Made by a program: the position numbers and the translations under genes
From: Iodobacter fluviatilis
GTDB taxonomy: Bacteria; Pseudomonadota; Gammaproteobacteria; Burkholderiales; Chitinibacteraceae
Direction: 5' to 3'
Assembly (NCBI RefSeq): GCF_900451195.1
Contig: NZ_UGHR01000004.1
Location: 310,001 to 374,000 of the forward strand
Length of the DNA stretch: 64,000 nt
The notes under the pieces: model-generated
Database searches by the model: none
Seen by the model: only the letters and a program-made list of their open reading frames with translations
What the model was told of the DNA's origin: nothing
Part shown: one piece after another, positions 60,489 through 64,000 of the stretch
How the letters are laid out: the number at the start of each line of letters is the position of its first letter
How positions within the stretch are numbered: position 1 is the stretch's first letter

Positions 60489-61139
60489 GTGCCCAGTATC
60501 CGAATCGATCAAACCGATCTTCGCGTAAATAATATCTTCTGTGTTGCCCGCAATTACCTTGCTCATGCTGCAGAAATGGGCGCAAGCATCGGCAGCGAGC
60601 CTGTGGTTTTTATTAAACCTAACTCCGCCATTTTGCAGTCTGGCCAGGCGCTGCAATTGCCTTCATGGTCCAAAGATGTGCACCACGAAGCAGAGCTGGT
60701 GGTGGCCATTGGCCGGGGTGGCAAAAATATCAGCAAGGAAAATGCGCTGGAGTATGTGGCGGGTTATGCGCTGGGGCTGGATTTAACCGCCCGGGATGTG
60801 CAGACAGAAGCCAAGCGGGCGGGTATGCCATGGACTCTGTCCAAAGGTTTTGACGGTGCCGCAGTGCTGACGCAGTTTGTGCCTGCCAGCGCCATTCGCA
60901 ATCCGTTTGAATTAGAGTTCGCTTTAGAAATTAATGGCAAAAGCAAGCAGCAGGCTGATACGCGATTAATGGCTTTTGATGTGGCTACCCTGATCTCATG
61001 GATTTCCAGCCGGTTTACGCTGCAGGCCGGAGATTTAATTTATACCGGCACGCCAGAAGGGGTGGGGCAGCTTCATTCGGGTGATCAGCTCAAGCTGACG
61101 CTGGGCGATTTGATCGAAGAGAAGTTTGTAGTGGCCTGA
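60489..61139 (+). CDS. Fumarylacetoacetate hydrolase family protein
   Basis: A 216-residue hydrolase/isomerase of the FAH superfamily (YcgM-like). It has IFCVARNYLAHAAEMGAS and VVFIKPNSAIL; VHHEAELVVAIGRGGKNIS gives the metal ligands (HxExE). DLTARDVQTEAKRAGMPWTLSKGFDG and the C-terminal LIYTGTPEGVGQLHSGD are also present. Members act on acylpyruvates or oxaloacetate; the substrate here is unknown. It starts at GTG (60489) with GAGGGA upstream. It lies 70 bases after the CobD/CbiB-family gene. Confidence 0.9.
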   Translation: MPSIRIDQTDLRVNNIFCVARNYLAHAAEMGASIGSEPVVFIKPNSAILQSGQALQLPSWSKDVHHEAELVVAIGRGGKNISKENALEYVAGYALGLDLTARDVQTEAKRAGMPWTLSKGFDGAAVLTQFVPASAIRNPFELEFALEINGKSKQQADTRLMAFDVATLISWISSRFTLQAGDLIYTGTPEGVGQLHSGDQLKLTLGDLIEEKFVVA

Positions 61140-61163
61140 TGGTGTTTTTTTAAGCAAGACAAG

Positions 61164-61192
61164 CGGTGTGCAAATATCCTTTTTGCACACCG
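61164..61192. terminator. Palindrome between convergent genes (type A-like)
   Basis: CGGTGTGCAAA and TTTGCACACCG form a perfect 11-base stem. It lies between the FAH-family stop and the tsaD stop. It is a related copy of the type A repeat (GGTGYGCAA/TTGCRCACC) seen at 47 and 57 kb, and probably also ends both transcripts. Confidence 0.65.
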
Positions 61193-61201
61193 GCCTTTAA
61201 T

Positions 61202-62215
61202 TTAAACCGCAGGTAAGCTGGATAAATCCCAGCGGGGCTGCACGGCATAGCTGCCTGCCGGTGTAGCAAACTTCAGACGCTGCGCACCGGCAAAGGCAAT
61301 CATTGCGCCATTGTCGGTACATAATTCAAGGGGCGGGTAAAAGACTTCAAAGCGGCGTTTTTTGGCTGCAGCATCAAGGCCTGCACGCAGTTGTTTATTT
61401 GCCCCCACGCCGCCTGCAATCACGAGGCGGTTCATTCCGGTTTGTTTCAGTGCTGCCAGGCACTTTTTACTGAGCACCTCTACTACGGCCTCTTGAAATG
61501 CGGCGCAAATATCGGCTTGTGTTTGCGGATCAAGCTCATCCTGCTTGTTTGCCAGTTGCAGTACGGCCGTTTTTAAGCCGCTGAAGCTAAAGTCCAAGTT
61601 GCCAGAATGCAACATAGGGCGCGGAAGATTAAAGCGCTTGGCGTCGCCCAGCTCGGCCAATTTGGAGAGGGCCGGGCCACCGGGGTAGCCTAGTCCTAAT
61701 AATTTGGCAGATTTATCAAATGCCTCGCCCGCAGCATCATCTACCGTTTCCCCCAGAATTTCGTACTGACCAATGCCGCGCACAGCCATAAGCTGCGTGT
61801 GCCCACCGGACACCAGCAAGGCGATAAACGGAAACTGAGGTGCAGGGTCGGCTAGGAGCGGAGAAAGTAAATGTCCTTCCAAGTGGTGTACGGCGACCAC
61901 TGGCTTGCCCAATGAAAAGGCGAGGGCATTGGCAACAGAAGCACCTACCAGTAGCGCACCGGCAAGCCCAGGGCCCGCTGTGTAGGCTACTGCATCAATA
62001 TCTGCCAGTGTTTTGCCTGATTCTGCTAGGCAAGCTGAGGTAAGAGGGAGCGCCCGACGGATATGATCTCGTGAGGCCAGCTCGGGTACAACGCCACCAT
62101 ATTCGGTGTGCATGGCAATTTGCGAGTGGATTTGATGCGCAAGCAAACCCGCATCCGTGTCGTATAGCGCAATGCCGGTTTCGTCACAAGAAGATTCAAT
62201 GCCTAATACCAGCAT
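61202..62215 (-). CDS. tsaD: tRNA N6-adenosine threonylcarbamoyltransferase TsaD
   Basis: TsaD transfers the threonylcarbamoyl group from TC-AMP to A37 of ANN-decoding tRNAs, with TsaB and TsaE. The 337-residue protein starts [19 protein letters not shown]. It carries the metal-binding His pair in [12 protein letters not shown] and the ASKH-fold [22 protein letters not shown] and [13 protein letters not shown] follow. The length is standard. It is divergent from rpsU, an arrangement conserved in many proteobacteria (tsaD-rpsU-dnaG-rpoD). Confidence 0.98.
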   Translation of the reverse strand: MLVLGIESSCDETGIALYDTDAGLLAHQIHSQIAMHTEYGGVVPELASRDHIRRALPLTSACLAESGKTLADIDAVAYTAGPGLAGALLVGASVANALAFSLGKPVVAVHHLEGHLLSPLLADPAPQFPFIALLVSGGHTQLMAVRGIGQYEILGETVDDAAGEAFDKSAKLLGLGYPGGPALSKLAELGDAKRFNLPRPMLHSGNLDFSFSGLKTAVLQLANKQDELDPQTQADICAAFQEAVVEVLSKKCLAALKQTGMNRLVIAGGVGANKQLRAGLDAAAKKRRFEVFYPPLELCTDNGAMIAFAGAQRLKFATPAGSYAVQPRWDLSSLPAV

Positions 62216-62299
62216 GCCGATACTCTATAAAAAAGGGAGGTAATGCGCTATATTAGCGGGCTGTTGCAGATCTATAAAGCACTGATACTCGATCACCCT

Positions 62300-62328
62300 T
62301 TGACAGGTGACAATAGTTTATGGATAAT
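62300..62328 (+). promoter_or_regulatory. Sigma-70-type promoter for rpsU
   Basis: TTGACA (62300-62305) and GATAAT (62323-62328) are spaced by 17 bases, close to full consensus. It lies about 60 bases upstream of the rpsU ATG, as expected for the macromolecular synthesis operon promoter. Confidence 0.8.
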
Positions 62329-62390
62329 GCTACGCCTTGATTGATGTAAACGATTCGGTCTTTCAGATCATCGTAAAACAGGATTGCTCG

Positions 62391-62603
62391 ATGCCTAACG
62401 TACGCGTAAAAGAAAATGAACCGTTTGAAGTTGCGATGCGTCGCTTCAAGCGTGCTGTTGAAAAAACTGGCCTGCTGACAGACCTTCGCTCACGCGAATT
62501 CTACGAAAAGCCAACGGCTGAACGTAAACGCAAACAAGCTGCTGCTGTAAAGCGTCAGCACAAGCGTCTGCGTAGCCAAACACTGCCACCAAAACTCTAC
62601 TAA
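62391..62603 (+). CDS. rpsU: 30S ribosomal protein S21
   Basis: A 70-residue basic ribosomal protein needed for initiation on the 30S subunit. The sequence [20 protein letters not shown], then [12 protein letters not shown] and the Arg/Lys-rich tail match S21 along the whole length. The ATG at 62391 is chosen from conservation; the frame runs upstream to 62337. It heads the rpsU-yqeY-dnaG gene order, under a strong promoter. Confidence 0.97.
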   Translation: MPNVRVKENEPFEVAMRRFKRAVEKTGLLTDLRSREFYEKPTAERKRKQAAAVKRQHKRLRSQTLPPKLY

Positions 62604-62628
62604 GAGTTTTTGTAGCAGCGCATGCCGG

Positions 62629-62651
62629 AAGGTCGCCTAGAGCGGCCTTTT
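62629..62651 (+). terminator. Terminator/attenuator after rpsU
   Basis: AAGGTCGC and GCGGCCTT (one G-T pair) with a five-base loop and short T-run, 25 bases past the rpsU stop. Partial termination here would give more S21 than DnaG, a known feature of this operon type. Confidence 0.75.
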
Positions 62652-62806
62652 AGCATTTCTACTCAATTGATCGTTGCAGTGTTAATGCTTATTAAGCGAG
62701 CTTCTGAAAGTAGCTAAGCCGTTTTTAATCTGCGGCTGAGATTATTTTGGATGGTGCGCCCAGAGTATTATCGTGCGGTGATCTGCTTCAATCACAGGGA
62801 ATGACC

Positions 62807-63250
62807 ATGACTCTCAGACTGCAAATCCAGAACGATATGAAAACCGCAATGAAGGCGAAAGAGGCCGATCGCCTTGGTACGATTCGTCTTTTGCTGGCTG
62901 CAATTAAACAGCGCGAAGTGGATGAGCGAATTGAGCTGGATGATGCTGCGGTCACTGCTGTGATTGAAAAAATGCTCAAACAGCGCAAAGACAGTATTCA
63001 GCAGTTTGAAGCAGCTAATCGCCAGGATCTGGCGGATAAAGAAAAGCTGGAAGTCGCTGTACTGGCGGCATATATGCCTCAGCAGTGCTCCCCTGAAGAG
63101 GTGGCCGCAGCTGTAAACGCTGCAATTGCTGCGCATGGCAAAACGCCTGCGGCAATGGGTAAAATTATGGCTGAGTTAAAAGCTGCTTTGTCTGGTCGTG
63201 CCGATATGAGTGAAGTTTCCAAATTGGTGAAAGCAGGAATGGCGGCTTAA
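62807..63250 (+). CDS. yqeY: GatB/YqeY-domain protein
   Basis: A 147-residue helical protein of the YqeY family. It starts MTLRLQIQNDMKTAMKAKEA and contains RLGTIRLLLAAIKQREVDER, IEKMLKQRKDSIQQF and MGKIMAELKAALSGRADMSEVSKLV. The fold is like the tail domain of GatB, which contacts tRNA, but the role of stand-alone YqeY is not established. ATG 62807 is chosen since AGGGA is seven bases upstream; the frame extends to 62747. Location between rpsU and dnaG is typical in betaproteobacteria. Confidence 0.92.
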   Translation: MTLRLQIQNDMKTAMKAKEADRLGTIRLLLAAIKQREVDERIELDDAAVTAVIEKMLKQRKDSIQQFEAANRQDLADKEKLEVAVLAAYMPQQCSPEEVAAAVNAAIAAHGKTPAAMGKIMAELKAALSGRADMSEVSKLVKAGMAA

Positions 63251-63265
63251 TCCATTGCGTTAACG

Positions 63266-63291
63266 GGCGGGTGTAATTTTTTACACCTGCC
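63266..63291 (+). terminator. Hairpin between yqeY and dnaG
   Basis: GGCGGGTGTAA and TTACACCTGCC pair with one G-T pair around a four-T loop. There is no T-run after it, so it may act as an mRNA processing or attenuation site rather than a full terminator. Confidence 0.5.
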
Positions 63292-63338
63292 TGAATCTAT
63301 TTATTCAGACCATCTTTTAAGGCAGAAAACAGCACAAG

Positions 63339-64000
63339 ATGGCAAAAATACCTGACGATTTTATTCAAGATCTCCTTAATCGTGTCGATATTGTCGACGT
63401 TGTTGAGCGCTATCTGCCGCTTAAAAAAGCGGGTCAGAATTATAGTGCTTGTTGTCCGTTTCATAAAGAAAAATCACCTTCGTTTACGGTAAGCCAGACC
63501 AAGCAGTTTTATCACTGTTTTGGCTGTGGCGCGCATGGCTCGGCGGTGGGTTTTGTGATGGAGCATCAGGGAATGAGTTTTCCCGATGCCGTGCGGATGC
63601 TGGCCGAATCGGTGGGCATGCAGGTGCCCGTCAGCGACGCGCCAATGAGCGAAAAAGCCAAGGCAGCACCCGGTATTTATGACGTTCTGAAAACGGCCAT
63701 GAATTATTATCGGGCGCAGCTTAAAACAGCGCCTGCGGCCATCGAATACTTGAAAAGTCGGGGTGTTGAAGGTAGAACGGCCGCTCGTTTTGGTCTGGGC
63801 TTTGCGCCCAGCGCAGGGCAATCGTTAAAGGCGGTGTTCGCTGATTATGACCAAAACCCGGTGATTAAAGACGCGGGCCTAGTGGCAGAAGATGAAAATA
63901 CCCTCAGGCGCTACGATCGGTTTCGCTCACGGGTGTTATTCCCTATTTTGAATCAGCGCAGCCAGGTGATTGGTTTTGGCGGACGGATTATGGGCAATGG
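63339..64000 (+). CDS. dnaG: DNA primase DnaG, N-terminal part (runs off the window)
   Basis: The first 220 codons of the primase that makes RNA primers for replication. It begins MAKIPDDFIQDLLNRVDIVD. The N-terminal zinc-binding domain is complete, with CCPFHKEKSPSFTV, then FYHCFGCGAHGSAVGF (CHC2-type ligands Cys, His, Cys, Cys). EHQGMSFPDAVRMLAES leads to the start of the catalytic core (LKSRGVEGRTAARFGLGFAP, and RFRSRVLFPI near the end). No stop occurs before base 64000. It belongs to the rpsU-yqeY-dnaG order. Confidence 0.97.
   Translation, partial: MAKIPDDFIQDLLNRVDIVDVVERYLPLKKAGQNYSACCPFHKEKSPSFTVSQTKQFYHCFGCGAHGSAVGFVMEHQGMSFPDAVRMLAESVGMQVPVSDAPMSEKAKAAPGIYDVLKTAMNYYRAQLKTAPAAIEYLKSRGVEGRTAARFGLGFAPSAGQSLKAVFADYDQNPVIKDAGLVAEDENTLRRYDRFRSRVLFPILNQRSQVIGFGGRIMGN

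Overview
The window looks like a chromosomal segment of a Gram-negative betaproteobacterium, most likely of the order Neisseriales (Chitinibacteraceae/Chromobacteriaceae, for example an Iodobacter-like organism). This rests on the overall protein flavour, outer-membrane genes (TonB receptor, Wza-like exporter, O-antigen genes), a chitobiase, and the rpsU-yqeY-dnaG block. The genus is inference only. No rRNA, tRNA, CRISPR array or insertion sequence was recognised.

Layout. 0-8 kb is housekeeping: the dnaK 3' end, a chemotaxis receptor inserted in opposite orientation between dnaK and dnaJ, dnaJ, two small membrane proteins, thiC under a TPP riboswitch, a pcm-family methyltransferase and a rhodanese. 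8.1-27.5 kb is a plus-strand polysaccharide locus of the Wzx/Wzy type: a large SLBB export protein, Wzz, rmlBDAC (dTDP-L-rhamnose), a three-gene nucleotidyltransferase/kinase/phosphatase module, Wzx flippase, WavE-like protein, acetyltransferase, several glycosyltransferases and Wzy polymerase. From about 15.6 to 27.5 kb the DNA is strikingly AT-rich compared with the flanks, which suggests horizontal acquisition. It carries two runs of eight G, one near the 3' end of wzx and one in the ribosome-binding site of wzy. A WecA-like initiating transferase (27.5-28.6 kb) returns to more typical composition.

28.6-38.4 kb is a minus-strand operon of the other assembly type, an ABC-transporter (Wzm/Wzt) pathway. 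It has a methyltransferase with a long coiled-coil region (a WbdD-like chain-terminator candidate), a VanZ-like protein and four glycosyltransferase genes, one of them a tandem double enzyme. The two systems meet tail to tail with overlapping stop codons and share paralogous glycosyltransferases.

38.7-44.4 kb is a likely signalling module: a Crp/Fnr regulator, a FecR-domain protein, a CHASE2 adenylate/guanylate cyclase and a TPR/beta-barrel outer-membrane protein. 44.4-64 kb is mixed metabolism: metY-like sulfhydrylase, YdcF and GNAT proteins, purL, a TonB-dependent receptor divergent from a GH20 chitobiase that lacks a signal peptide, a secreted C15-peptidase-like protein whose expected catalytic cysteine is serine, sodB, a CobD/CbiB-family protein, an FAH-family hydrolase, tsaD, rpsU with a near-consensus promoter, yqeY and the 5' part of dnaG.

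The most interesting signals are the poly-G tract that leaves a well-formed 47-codon wzx continuation out of frame, the two adjacent surface-glycan assembly systems, the coiled-coil methyltransferase, the unassigned three-gene module, and the Cys-to-Ser C15-like protein.
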